Source: Streptomyces griseosporeus
Lineage (GTDB): Bacteria; Actinomycetota; Actinomycetes; Streptomycetales; Streptomycetaceae
Assembly: GCF_014656055.1 (NCBI RefSeq)
Contig: NZ_BNBR01000007.1
Span: 310,001 to 374,000 of the forward strand
DNA: 64,000 bases
Direction: 5' to 3'
A model generated the notes under the pieces. It was not told the origin of the DNA. It saw only the letters and a list, made by a program, of their open reading frames with translations, and searched no databases. Below, piece by piece: positions 1 to 7,796 of the stretch (position 1 is its first letter; each line of letters begins with the position of its first letter). The translations under genes and the position numbers were made by a program.

Positions 1-33
1 GTGACTGGTTTCTCTCCGGTAGGGTTTCTCCGT

Positions 34-525
34 ATGAATACGGGGAGTGACGAGCCGGGCGAGGGTGCCGTGGCGACAGACGGGGCGAAGGTGAGCGAGG
101 AAAAGGCCGGCGAGACGTCCGGACGGGCGGCCGACGAGGCGAGTGACCACCAGGGGCTCGGATCCCGGGCGCCGGAGTTCATCAAGGCACGGCGGGCGCT
201 GCACCTGAGCTGGCAGGTCGGCGTCTTCGTGGTGGGCCTGGCGGTCGTGGTGGCCGGCATCATCATGCTGCCGCTGCCCGGACCCGGCTGGGTCGTGATC
301 TTCGGTGGCATGGCGATCTGGGCGACCGAGTTCGTCTGGGCCCAGCTGGTGCTCCGCTGGACCAAGCGCAAGGTCACCGAGGCGGCGCAGCGCGCCCTCG
401 ACCCCAAGGTGCGCCGCCGCAACATCACCCTGACGGTGATCGGCCTGGTGATCATCGCCGCCCTGGCCGGTGTCTACCTGTGGAAGTTCGGGGTCGTCAT
501 GCCCTGGAAGATCAAGGACCAGTGA
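34..525 (+). CDS. TIGR02611-type PGPGW transmembrane protein
   Basis: Small inner-membrane protein of unknown function. It has an acidic, probably disordered N-terminus of about 50 residues, then a hydrophobic hairpin with the family signature PGPGW near residues 82-86, a basic stretch, and a last membrane segment near the C-terminus. The PGPGW/TIGR02611 family is common in actinobacteria and has no established role. I start at the ATG at 34, which follows GGTAGGG at a good distance. An in-frame GTG at position 1 would add 11 residues, but it sits on the window edge and its upstream region cannot be judged. The gene is followed by a GC-rich hairpin and then tRNA-Val. Confidence 0.75.
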   Translation: MNTGSDEPGEGAVATDGAKVSEEKAGETSGRAADEASDHQGLGSRAPEFIKARRALHLSWQVGVFVVGLAVVVAGIIMLPLPGPGWVVIFGGMAIWATEFVWAQLVLRWTKRKVTEAAQRALDPKVRRRNITLTVIGLVIIAALAGVYLWKFGVVMPWKIKDQ

Positions 526-531
526 CACGCG

Positions 532-561
532 CGGCGGTGGCGGCGCCCGCCGCCACCGCCG
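532..561 (+). terminator. GC-rich hairpin after the PGPGW gene
   Basis: Two perfectly complementary 12-base arms (532-543 and 550-561) with a 6-base loop directly after the stop codon. There is no T-run, as is usual for Streptomyces terminators. It would separate the membrane-protein gene from the tRNA. Confidence 0.5.
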
Positions 562-610
562 GGGTGGTCACAGGCACCCCCTGACATGGGGTAATGTTCT
601 TCCTGCGCCC

Positions 611-682
611 GGGCGATTAGCTCAGTGGGAGAGCGCTTCGTTCACACCGAAGAGGTCACTGGTTCGAACCCAGTATCGCCCA
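611..682 (+). tRNA. tRNA-Val (anticodon CAC)
   Basis: A 72-base cloverleaf: acceptor GGGCGAT/ATCGCCC, D-stem GCTC/GAGC, anticodon stem CTTCG/CGAAG around the loop TTCACAC (anticodon CAC, reads GUG), T-stem ACTGG/CCAGT with loop TTCGAAC, discriminator A. The CCA end is not encoded. A second identical gene lies at 10772-10843. Identity continues 3 bases upstream and 8 bases downstream. Confidence 0.95.
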
Positions 683-690
683 CCGGGAAA

Positions 691-725
691 CACCGGCCCG
701 TCTGCGAGAAGCAGGCGGGCCGGTG
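691..725 (+). terminator. Terminator after tRNA-Val
   Basis: 15-base arms (691-705 and 711-725) around a 5-base loop, with one G-U pair. It starts 8 bases after the tRNA and is followed by TCGTTGT, so it is probably the tRNA transcription terminator. Confidence 0.75.
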
Positions 726-1019
726 TCGTTGTGCGGGGCTCGTGTACGGAGTGTGGTCGCGGACGGCACCCACCACCGCTCCCCGCCCCGGCCGCCAAGG
801 CGACGCCCGGCCACCCCTGCTGCCGTCCTGGGCCGCCCCCGGCTCCGTCCGCTCCGACGAGTTTCGGCCGTCGGCCGTAAACGTCCCCGGCGGCCCTCGC
901 TGTTCGGACCCCCGAACGCGCGTCCCTCACCTGCGGCGATGCCCCGACCTGCGCCGTTGTCCGGCCGGGGGCGGCCCGTCCCGCCCGGGCGGCCCGGTAA
1001 GAAAATCCTGTCCGAATCA
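726..1019. other. Gene-free GC-rich spacer
   Basis: About 300 bases between the tRNA terminator and the promoter of the sugar importer. Open frames cross it on both strands, but they run through the tRNA or terminator and have no recognisable domain or ribosome site. I see no further structure. Confidence 0.5.
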
Positions 1020-1048
1020 TTGACGCACTCCCGGCCCCTCCGTAACTT
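1020..1048 (+). promoter_or_regulatory. Housekeeping-type promoter of the sugar ABC operon
   Basis: TTGACG (1020-1025), a 17-base spacer, then TAACTT (1043-1048). This matches the actinobacterial HrdB-type consensus well. The predicted start, about 1055, falls on the first of two LacI-type palindromes, as expected of a repressed sugar operon. Confidence 0.7.
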
Positions 1049-1054
1049 GTGCCA

Positions 1055-1079
1055 GCAAGCGCTTACTTGAAACGATTCA
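1055..1079. promoter_or_regulatory. Two LacI-family operator-like palindromes
   Basis: GCAAGCGCTTAC (1055-1066, core AAGCGCTT) and TGAAACGATTCA (1068-1079) are both near-palindromes with a central CG, the hallmark of LacI/GalR-family operators. They lie at and just after the predicted transcription start and about 40-60 bases before the first codon of the solute-binding protein. No LacI-type regulator gene is in this window, so the cognate repressor must lie elsewhere. Their function is inferred. Confidence 0.55.
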
Positions 1080-1115
1080 CGAGGCGGCAACGACGCTGCG
1101 GGGAGGGGCCCTACT

Positions 1116-2402
1116 GTGGCATCCGGGAACATTGAAAGGCGCACGATCCTCAAGGCGGCCGGGGCCTCCGCGGCCGCGCTGGGACTGGCCGCGACGACGG
1201 GATGCGGTGGCGACAGCGGCACCTCCGCTGACGGAACGGTGACGATCCGTTACTCATGGTGGGGTGCCGAGGAGCGGCAGAAGAGGATCAGCCAGTCCAT
1301 CCGGCTCTTCGAGAAGAAGTTCCCGAAGATCAAGGTGAAGACCGACTTCCAGGACTACGTCGCATTCTGGGAGAAGTTCCAGACGCAGGCCGCGGGCGGA
1401 AATCCGCCGGATGTTTTCCAGAACGCCGTCGGTTTTCTCCGGAAGTACGACAAGCGGGGCATCCTCCTGGACCTCAAGTCCCAGATAGACGCGGGGAATT
1501 TGAGCACCCGGAACTTCCGTGAGGGTGTTCTGTCGGTCGGTCAGGTCGACGGCAAGCAGCTCGGCGTCCCCGTCGGCTCCAACACCATGGCGCTGGTCAT
1601 CGACAAGAAGATCTTCCGGAAGGCGGGCGTCACCCCGGCGCCCGGCTGGACCTGGGACGACTACTTCAAGGCCCTGAAGACCATCCACGACAGGACGAAG
1701 GTCCCCGGGGACACGGGCTACTTCAGCATCATGTACCTGTACGACCTGTACCTCCGCCAGAACGGCAAGGCGTTCTTCACCAAGGACGGACTCGGCTTCG
1801 ACAAGGCCGACCTGACGGAGTGGTGGCAGGACGGCTACAACCGCGTCAAGGCCGGAATCATCACCGACCCGAAGACCGTCGCCCAGGACCGGCCCAAGTC
1901 CTCCGTCACCGCCAAGCACGGCGCCTCGGAATTCACCTGGGACAACTTCACCGTCCGCTACACCGCCGAGGGCGACAGCGAATACGGCCTCGCGCCGATC
2001 CCCACCACCGACGGCAAGAACACCGGCCAGTACCTCGCCTCCCTGATGCTGAGCGCCTCCGCGCGCACGAAGCACCCCAAGGAGGTCGCGCAGTTCATCG
2101 ACTTCATGGTCCACGACCCCGAGGTCGGCAAGATCATGGGGTACGACCGCGGCATCCTCGCCACCACCGACCAGTACGCCGCGTTCAAGCCGAGCGACCC
2201 GGTCGCCCGGGAGATCGCCAAGTACGAGGAGGACACCGCCAAGGCGGGCGTCCTCGGCACGATCACCCCGCACCCGTCCGGCGCCGACACCGTCGAGGCC
2301 GCCTTCCTGCGCATCGCCGGTGACATGAGCCTCGGCAAGTACAAGGTCGCCGACGCGGTCAAGCAGTTCTTCGACGAGTCCGAGGCCGCTTTCCAAGCCT
2401 GA
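1116..2402 (+). CDS. Carbohydrate ABC transporter substrate-binding lipoprotein
   Basis: Extracellular family-1 solute-binding protein (428 aa) that would capture an oligosaccharide for the two permeases encoded next. The N-terminus has a twin-arginine motif (ERRTILK, Arg8-Arg9), a hydrophobic stretch and a lipobox ending at Cys30 (ATTGC), so it is predicted to be a Tat-exported lipoprotein. The mature part has the usual SBP features, including a WSWWG-like N-terminal strand, here YSWWG. The GTG start follows GGGAGGGG. The stop overlaps the next gene by one base. Its neighbours (YesL-like protein, PcRGLX/YetA-like lyase) suggest pectin or rhamnogalacturonan fragments as substrate, by analogy with Bacillus YesO. 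The substrate is inferred, not seen. Confidence 0.85.
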   Translation: MASGNIERRTILKAAGASAAALGLAATTGCGGDSGTSADGTVTIRYSWWGAEERQKRISQSIRLFEKKFPKIKVKTDFQDYVAFWEKFQTQAAGGNPPDVFQNAVGFLRKYDKRGILLDLKSQIDAGNLSTRNFREGVLSVGQVDGKQLGVPVGSNTMALVIDKKIFRKAGVTPAPGWTWDDYFKALKTIHDRTKVPGDTGYFSIMYLYDLYLRQNGKAFFTKDGLGFDKADLTEWWQDGYNRVKAGIITDPKTVAQDRPKSSVTAKHGASEFTWDNFTVRYTAEGDSEYGLAPIPTTDGKNTGQYLASLMLSASARTKHPKEVAQFIDFMVHDPEVGKIMGYDRGILATTDQYAAFKPSDPVAREIAKYEEDTAKAGVLGTITPHPSGADTVEAAFLRIAGDMSLGKYKVADAVKQFFDESEAAFQA

Positions 2403-3370
2403 TGGGAACCACTGTGACCCTCGTCAAGGAGTCTCCGCTCCCCACACGCAAGGCACGCTCCGCCGCCCCCGCCGCCGGCAAGCGGCGGGGCCGCCGGGAG
2501 AACCTCGCCGGCTACCTGTTCATGTCCCCGTGGATCGCCGGCTTCCTGCTGCTGACCGCGGGCCCCATGGTGGCCTCGCTGTACTTCGCCTTCACCGACT
2601 ACAACCTGTTCAACAGCCCCAAGTGGATCGGCTTCGACAACTTCACCAAGATGTTCGACGATCCACGGTGGCAGAAGTCGGTGGAGGTGACCGCGAAGTA
2701 CGTCGTCATCGGCACCCCGCTGAAGCTGCTGCTCGCCCTCGGCGTCGCCCTGCTGCTCGCGCAGAGCCGGCGCGGCCAGGCCTTCTACCGGGCCGCGTTC
2801 TACGCGCCCTCGCTGATCGGCGCGAGCGTGTCCATCGCCTTCGTCTGGCGGTCGATCTTCTCCGACGACGCCGTCGTCGACCGGACGATGGCCCTCTTCG
2901 GCGTCCACAGCGGCGGCTGGGTCGGTGACCCCGACTGGATCCTCTACTGCCTGGTCGCCCTGGCCGTGTGGCAGTTCGGCGCCCCGATGGTCATCTTCCT
3001 CGCCGGCCTCAAGCAGGTGCCGAAGGAGCTGTACGAGGCCGCCGCGATGGACGGCGCCGGACCCTTCCGCAGGTTCTGGAGCATCACGCTGCCGATGATC
3101 TCCCCGGTGCTGTTCTTCAACGTCCTGCTGGAGACCATCCACTCCTTCCAGATCTTCGGCTCGGCCTACGTCGTCTCCAACGCCTCCTGCGGCCCGGCCG
3201 ACGCCACGCTCGTCTACACCTGCTACCTGTACCAGCAGGGCTTCAAGAACGCCCAGATGGGCTTCGCCTCCGCGATGGCCTGGATGCTGCTGCTCGCCGT
3301 CGCGCTGGTCACGGCCGTCCTCTTCTGGTCGCAGAAGAAGTGGGTGCACTACGAGGAGGACGCCCGATGA
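2402..3370 (+). CDS. Sugar ABC transporter permease, MalF/UgpA type
   Basis: Inner-membrane permease (322 aa) of a carbohydrate importer. It has a basic cytoplasmic N-terminus of about 35 residues, six predicted membrane segments, and the EAA loop that contacts the ATPase (EAAAMDGAG near residues 212-220, followed by PFRRFW). The start overlaps the stop of the binding-protein gene (TGATG) and the stop overlaps the next permease by 4 bases, so the three are translationally coupled. No ATPase gene follows. Streptomyces importers of this class normally share the multi-sugar ATPase MsiK, which is a likely but unproven partner here. Confidence 0.9.
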   Translation: MGTTVTLVKESPLPTRKARSAAPAAGKRRGRRENLAGYLFMSPWIAGFLLLTAGPMVASLYFAFTDYNLFNSPKWIGFDNFTKMFDDPRWQKSVEVTAKYVVIGTPLKLLLALGVALLLAQSRRGQAFYRAAFYAPSLIGASVSIAFVWRSIFSDDAVVDRTMALFGVHSGGWVGDPDWILYCLVALAVWQFGAPMVIFLAGLKQVPKELYEAAAMDGAGPFRRFWSITLPMISPVLFFNVLLETIHSFQIFGSAYVVSNASCGPADATLVYTCYLYQQGFKNAQMGFASAMAWMLLLAVALVTAVLFWSQKKWVHYEEDAR

Positions 3371-4254
3371 GTGCCACCACCACCCCCACCCCCTCGGAGC
3401 CGCTCGGCGGCATCGGCCGCAAGCGCGCCAGATCGCTGCTGTGGCACCTCGGGTCCCTGCTGGTCCTCGCCGTCGTGCTGTACCCCGTGATCTGGGTGAT
3501 CGGTGCCTCGTTCAAGCCGAGCAAGGACATCATCAACAGCCTGGACCTGTTCCCGGCCCACCCGATCCTGGCCAACTTCACGGGCCTGGCCGACGGCATC
3601 GCCGACATCTCGATCTGGAGTTTCTTCCGCAACTCCCTGATCTACTCGCTCGGCGCCGTGGCCGGCATCCTGATCTCCTGCTCGCTGACCGCCTACGCCT
3701 TCGCCAAGATCAGGTTCGCCGGGCGGAACGTGCTGTTCGCCCTGATGATCGGCACCCTGCTGCTGCCGTACCACGTGCTGCTGATCCCGCAGTACGTGAT
3801 GTTCCAGAAGATGGAGCTGATCAACACCTATGTGCCGCTGCTGCTCGGCAAGTTCCTCGCCACGGAGGCCTTCTTCGTCTTCCTGATGGTGCAGTTCATG
3901 CGGAACCTGCCCAAGGAGCTGGACGAGGCCGCCCGGATCGACGGCTGCGGACATCTGCGGACCTACTGGTCGATCGTGCTGCCGCTGTGCCGGCCCGCGC
4001 TCATCACCAGCGCGATCTTCACGTTCATCAACGCCTGGAACGACTTCATGGGTCCGCTGATCTACCTCAACGAACCCAGCAAGTACACCGTCTCCCTGGG
4101 GCTGACGATGTTCCGCGACTCCGACGGCGTCGCCGCCAACTACGGCGGTCTGATCGCCATGTCGCTGGTCGCGCTGCTGCCGGTGCTGCTGTTCTTCCTC
4201 GCCTTCCAGCGGTACCTCATCGACGGCATGGCGACCTCCGGACTGAAGGGCTGA
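3367..4254 (+). CDS. Sugar ABC transporter permease, MalG/UgpE type
   Basis: Second permease subunit (295 aa). It has six membrane segments and an EAA loop (EAARIDGCGHLRTYW) in the second half, typical of the MalG partner of a MalF/MalG heterodimer. The C-terminus ends DGMATSGLKG, a common end for this subfamily. The start ATG overlaps the preceding stop by 4 bases (ATGA). It works with the upstream permease and lipoprotein, and a downstream YesL-like membrane gene follows after 10 bases. Confidence 0.9.
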   Translation: MSATTTPTPSEPLGGIGRKRARSLLWHLGSLLVLAVVLYPVIWVIGASFKPSKDIINSLDLFPAHPILANFTGLADGIADISIWSFFRNSLIYSLGAVAGILISCSLTAYAFAKIRFAGRNVLFALMIGTLLLPYHVLLIPQYVMFQKMELINTYVPLLLGKFLATEAFFVFLMVQFMRNLPKELDEAARIDGCGHLRTYWSIVLPLCRPALITSAIFTFINAWNDFMGPLIYLNEPSKYTVSLGLTMFRDSDGVAANYGGLIAMSLVALLPVLLFFLAFQRYLIDGMATSGLKG

Positions 4255-4264
4255 GGGACACGGC

Positions 4265-4864
4265 ATGGCTGCTCAGGCCCGTGCGAAGGCACGTCGCGAG
4301 TCCGTCCTCGCCGACCGGTTCGGCGTCTTCGCCGAGTGCCTGCTGACCGGCGTGTGGATCGCGGTCGCCTGCCTCGGCATCGTCACCTACCCGGCCGCGT
4401 TCGCCGCGGGCGCCCGGCACCTGCGCCGCCGTACCGGGCAGGTGGGCGGAGGCTGGCGGGAGTTCGCCGCCGACACCGGCGCAGCCCTGCGCGGTGGCGG
4501 CTGGCCGGCCGGCGTCGCCGGCTGGGCGGCGCTCGCCGCGGTGTGGGTGGACCTCCGGGCCGTGCGGGCGGGGCTGCCGGGCGGGCCGCTCGTCGGCGCC
4601 GTCGGACTCGCCGCGCTGATCGGGTTCGCCGTCGCCGGGATGCGCGCGGCCGCCGTCTGGACGCCCGGCGCGCGCTGGCGGACGCTGCTCGCGCAGGCCG
4701 GGCGGCGCACCGTCCTCGACCCCGCCGGGTCCTTCCTGCTCGTGACCGGGCTGGCCGTCGTCGCCCTGTCCGGCTGGTTCACCGCACCGCTGGCGGTTCC
4801 CGTCCTGGGCGCCGTCGCGGCGGCGGCCGTCGCCGTGGAGGAGCGGTACGCGCGGCACCGCTGA
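4265..4864 (+). CDS. DUF624/YesL-like integral membrane protein
   Basis: Predicted 199-residue polytopic membrane protein with about five hydrophobic segments. The segment after the basic start (FAECLLTGVWIAVACLGIVTY) and the gene context resemble the DUF624/YesL family, whose members sit beside carbohydrate ABC importers in Bacillus and Streptomyces. Its molecular role is unknown; help in transporter assembly or sensing has been suggested only by context. It lies 10 bases after the second permease and probably belongs to the same transcript. The family assignment rests on layout and weak similarity, so it is less certain than the transporter calls. Confidence 0.6.
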   Translation: MAAQARAKARRESVLADRFGVFAECLLTGVWIAVACLGIVTYPAAFAAGARHLRRRTGQVGGGWREFAADTGAALRGGGWPAGVAGWAALAAVWVDLRAVRAGLPGGPLVGAVGLAALIGFAVAGMRAAAVWTPGARWRTLLAQAGRRTVLDPAGSFLLVTGLAVVALSGWFTAPLAVPVLGAVAAAAVAVEERYARHR

Positions 4865-5050
4865 CGAGGCCCGCGGCAACCGGCACCACCGAGCCGACGG
4901 CGCCCTCGGCGTCGTACCGCCGCCTTACCACCGGCCGTAGCACCAGGTCGGCGCCTCCCCGGGCGCCGCACCTCCCTCTGTCATGCCCCTGGCCGCCCCA
5001 CCCCTGCCCCTCGACCATCCCCCGCACCCGCACGGAAAGGCAGACCTCCC

Positions 5051-7789
5051 ATGTCTCCCATCCCCCGCAGGTCCCTCCTGAAGGCGGCCGCCGTCGCCGG
5101 AGCCGCCGCCCAGTTCAGCTGGGCGCTGGGCGGCAAGGACGCCCAGGCCGCGCCGAGAGCCGAGACCGGCGACACCGACCCCGTCACCCTCGACTGGCTG
5201 GAGGACGGCGGTCTCGGCGCCGCCCCCGGCACCACCGTCGGCGTGCCCTGGCCCAAGGGCGCCTACCAGGAGGACCAGACCTTCGCGCTGACGGACGCCG
5301 AAGGCAAGGCCGTCCCCGTGCAGTCCTGGCCGATCGCCTACTGGCCCGACGGCTCCCTGAAGTGGACCGCCCACGCCGTCGGCTCCGGCGACGGCAAGCT
5401 CACCCTCACCGCCGGCACGCCCGCCGCGCCCGACAAGAAGGTGACCGTCGACCGCAACGGCGGCACCATCGACGTGTCGACCGGCGTCATCACCGCGAAG
5501 ATCGGCAAGTCCGGCTCCACCCTGATCAAGTCGGTCACCCGCGGCTCCACCGAGATCGCCAGGAACGGCCGGCTCGTGCTGCTGCGCCAGCCCGAGATCG
5601 AGGACGGCGACCAGGGCACGGTCAAGTACGAGCGCTTCGACGGCGCCGTCACCGAGGTCACCGTCGAGCAGGACGGACCGGTCCGCGCGGTCGTCCGCAT
5701 CGACGGCCGGCACCGCAAGGGCGACCGCACCTGGCTGCCGTTCTCCATCCGCCTGTACTTCTACGCGGGCGCCGACTCCTTCCGCATGGTGCACACCGTC
5801 ACCTTCGACGGCACCCAGGAACCCGGCAAGGCCTCCGGCGACTTCATCCGCGGCCTCGGCGTCCGCTTCACCGTGCCCATGCGCGACCAGGCCTACGACC
5901 GGCACATCCGCATCGGCGGCGAGGGCACCGGCATGCTCCGCGAGGCCGTCAAGGGCATCACCGGCCTGCGCCGCGACCCCGGCCTCGCCGTCCAGCAGGC
6001 CCAGTACGAGGGCAGGAAGCTGCCCGACCCGGCCACCTGGGACCAGCGCGTCACCACCCGCCTGCAGTACATCCCCGAGTGGGGCGACTACACCCTCTCC
6101 CAGCTCTCCGCCGACGGCTTCACCGTGCGCAAGCGCACCAAGCGGGGCCACGGCTGGATCACCGCGGGCGGCGGCCGGCGCGCCTCCGGCTTCGGCTACG
6201 TCGGCGGAGCGAGCGGCGGCTTCTCCTTCGGGCTGCGCGACTTCTGGGAGAAGTTCCCCGCCCAGCTCGACATCCGCGGCGCGCAGACCGACGAGGCCGA
6301 GGTCACCCTCTGGCTCTGGTCACCCGAGGCGCAGCCCATGGACCTGCGCTTCTACCACGACGGCATGGGCCAGGACACCTACGCCGAACAGCTCGAAGGC
6401 CTCAACATCACCTACGAGGACTACGAGCCCGGCTTCGGCACCCCCTACGGCATCGCCCGCACCTCCGAACTGCTCTTCTGGGCCAACGACGCGACACCCG
6501 CCCCCGAGACCCTGGCCCGGCAGATCGAGGCCGTGCGCACCCTGCCGCAGCTCGCCGCCCCGCCCAGACAGCTCATCAAGGCCGGGGTCTTCGGCCCCGG
6601 CCTGTACTCCGAGCCGGACCGCTCCACCCCGGCCAAGGCGAAGATCGAGGACCACCTCGACTTCCTCTTCACCTACTACAAGGACCAGGTGGAGCAGCGC
6701 CGCTGGTACGGCTTCTGGGACTACGGCGACATCATGCACACCTACGACACCGTGCGGCACCAGTGGCGCTACGACGTCGGCGGCTACGCCTGGGACAACT
6801 CCGAGCTGTCGCCCGACCTGTGGCTCTGGTACGCGTACCTGCGCTCGGGCCGCGCCGACATCTTCCGCTTCGCGGAGGCGATGACCCGGCACACCGGCGA
6901 GGTCGACGTCTACCACCTGGGCAAGTGGGCCGGCCTCGGCACCCGGCACGGCGTGCAGCACTACGCCGACAGCGCCAAGCAGCAGCGCATCGCCAACACC
7001 ACCTACCGCCGCTTCTACTACTTCCTCACCGCGGACGAGCGGGTCGGCGACCTCATGCACGCCAACGTCGACTCCGACGAGACGTTCCTCGTGCTCGACC
7101 CGCAGCGCAAGGTCCGCCCCGACCCGGACTACCAGCCCGACCCGCACGCCCTGTCCATCGGCTTCGGCACCGACTGGTCGGGCCTGGTGTCGGCCTGGCT
7201 GACGGAGTGGGAACGCAAGGGCCCCAAGTGGGAGAAGGCACGCGCGCGCGTGCTGTCCACGATGGAGACCATCGCCGCGCAGCCCAACGGCTTCGTCCAG
7301 GGCAGCGGGCTGTACGACCTCGACACCGGACGGTTCGCCGTCGCGCAACAGCCCGCGGTCGGCGTCTCCCACCTGTCGGCGGTCTTCGGCCTCAACGAGC
7401 TGTGCGCCGAGCTGATCGACCTCGTCGACATGCCGGAGTTCAACGAGGCGTACTTCGACTACTGCCGCTACTTCAACGCCACCAAGGCCGAGCAGGCGGC
7501 CCGCTACGGCACCAACTTCGGCTCCCTGATCCTCTTCCAGGGCCACTCCCGGCTGGACGCGTACGCCGCCGTCAAGACCGGCGACGCGAAGCTCGCCAAG
7601 CGTGCGTGGGACAAGTTCTACAACTCCGACGGCTACAAGGAGTCCGCGCCCTGGAGGACCGAGAAGATCAGCGGACCGATGGCCCTGGTAGAGGGCAGCG
7701 AGGCGAGCTGGGTGTCCACCAACGACACCGCGCTGTACGGCCTCGCCGCCATCGAGAACCTGGCCCTTCTCGGGGACAAGATGCCCTAG
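5051..7789 (+). CDS. Tat-secreted exo-rhamnogalacturonan lyase-like protein (PcRGLX/YetA family)
   Basis: Large exported protein (912 aa). It begins with a twin-arginine signal (Arg6-Arg7, RRSLLK) and a likely cleavage after AQA near residue 33. The mature part starts with a beta-rich domain whose opening (VTLDWLEDG, then VPWPKGAY and SWPIAYWPDGSLKW) is characteristic of the PcRGLX/YetA N-terminal barrel. A beta-sandwich and an alpha/alpha toroid-like C-terminal half rich in aromatic residues follow. The family includes the PL26 exo-rhamnogalacturonan lyase, which removes unsaturated disaccharides from rhamnogalacturonan I. GGAAAGG precedes the ATG. A 186-base gap with a small hairpin (4949-4968) separates it from the YesL-like gene, so it may have its own mRNA end. 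Activity and substrate are inferred from family and context. Confidence 0.7.
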   Translation: MSPIPRRSLLKAAAVAGAAAQFSWALGGKDAQAAPRAETGDTDPVTLDWLEDGGLGAAPGTTVGVPWPKGAYQEDQTFALTDAEGKAVPVQSWPIAYWPDGSLKWTAHAVGSGDGKLTLTAGTPAAPDKKVTVDRNGGTIDVSTGVITAKIGKSGSTLIKSVTRGSTEIARNGRLVLLRQPEIEDGDQGTVKYERFDGAVTEVTVEQDGPVRAVVRIDGRHRKGDRTWLPFSIRLYFYAGADSFRMVHTVTFDGTQEPGKASGDFIRGLGVRFTVPMRDQAYDRHIRIGGEGTGMLREAVKGITGLRRDPGLAVQQAQYEGRKLPDPATWDQRVTTRLQYIPEWGDYTLSQLSADGFTVRKRTKRGHGWITAGGGRRASGFGYVGGASGGFSFGLRDFWEKFPAQLDIRGAQTDEAEVTLWLWSPEAQPMDLRFYHDGMGQDTYAEQLEGLNITYEDYEPGFGTPYGIARTSELLFWANDATPAPETLARQIEAVRTLPQLAAPPRQLIKAGVFGPGLYSEPDRSTPAKAKIEDHLDFLFTYYKDQVEQRRWYGFWDYGDIMHTYDTVRHQWRYDVGGYAWDNSELSPDLWLWYAYLRSGRADIFRFAEAMTRHTGEVDVYHLGKWAGLGTRHGVQHYADSAKQQRIANTTYRRFYYFLTADERVGDLMHANVDSDETFLVLDPQRKVRPDPDYQPDPHALSIGFGTDWSGLVSAWLTEWERKGPKWEKARARVLSTMETIAAQPNGFVQGSGLYDLDTGRFAVAQQPAVGVSHLSAVFGLNELCAELIDLVDMPEFNEAYFDYCRYFNATKAEQAARYGTNFGSLILFQGHSRLDAYAAVKTGDAKLAKRAWDKFYNSDGYKESAPWRTEKISGPMALVEGSEASWVSTNDTALYGLAAIENLALLGDKMP

Positions 7790-7796
7790 CCGCAAG

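Noticed and set aside
656..1222. Minus-strand open frame across the tRNA 3' end, its terminator and the sugar-operon promoter
   Set aside because: It overlaps a tRNA and a clear promoter, and the product is Arg/Ala-rich with no domain.
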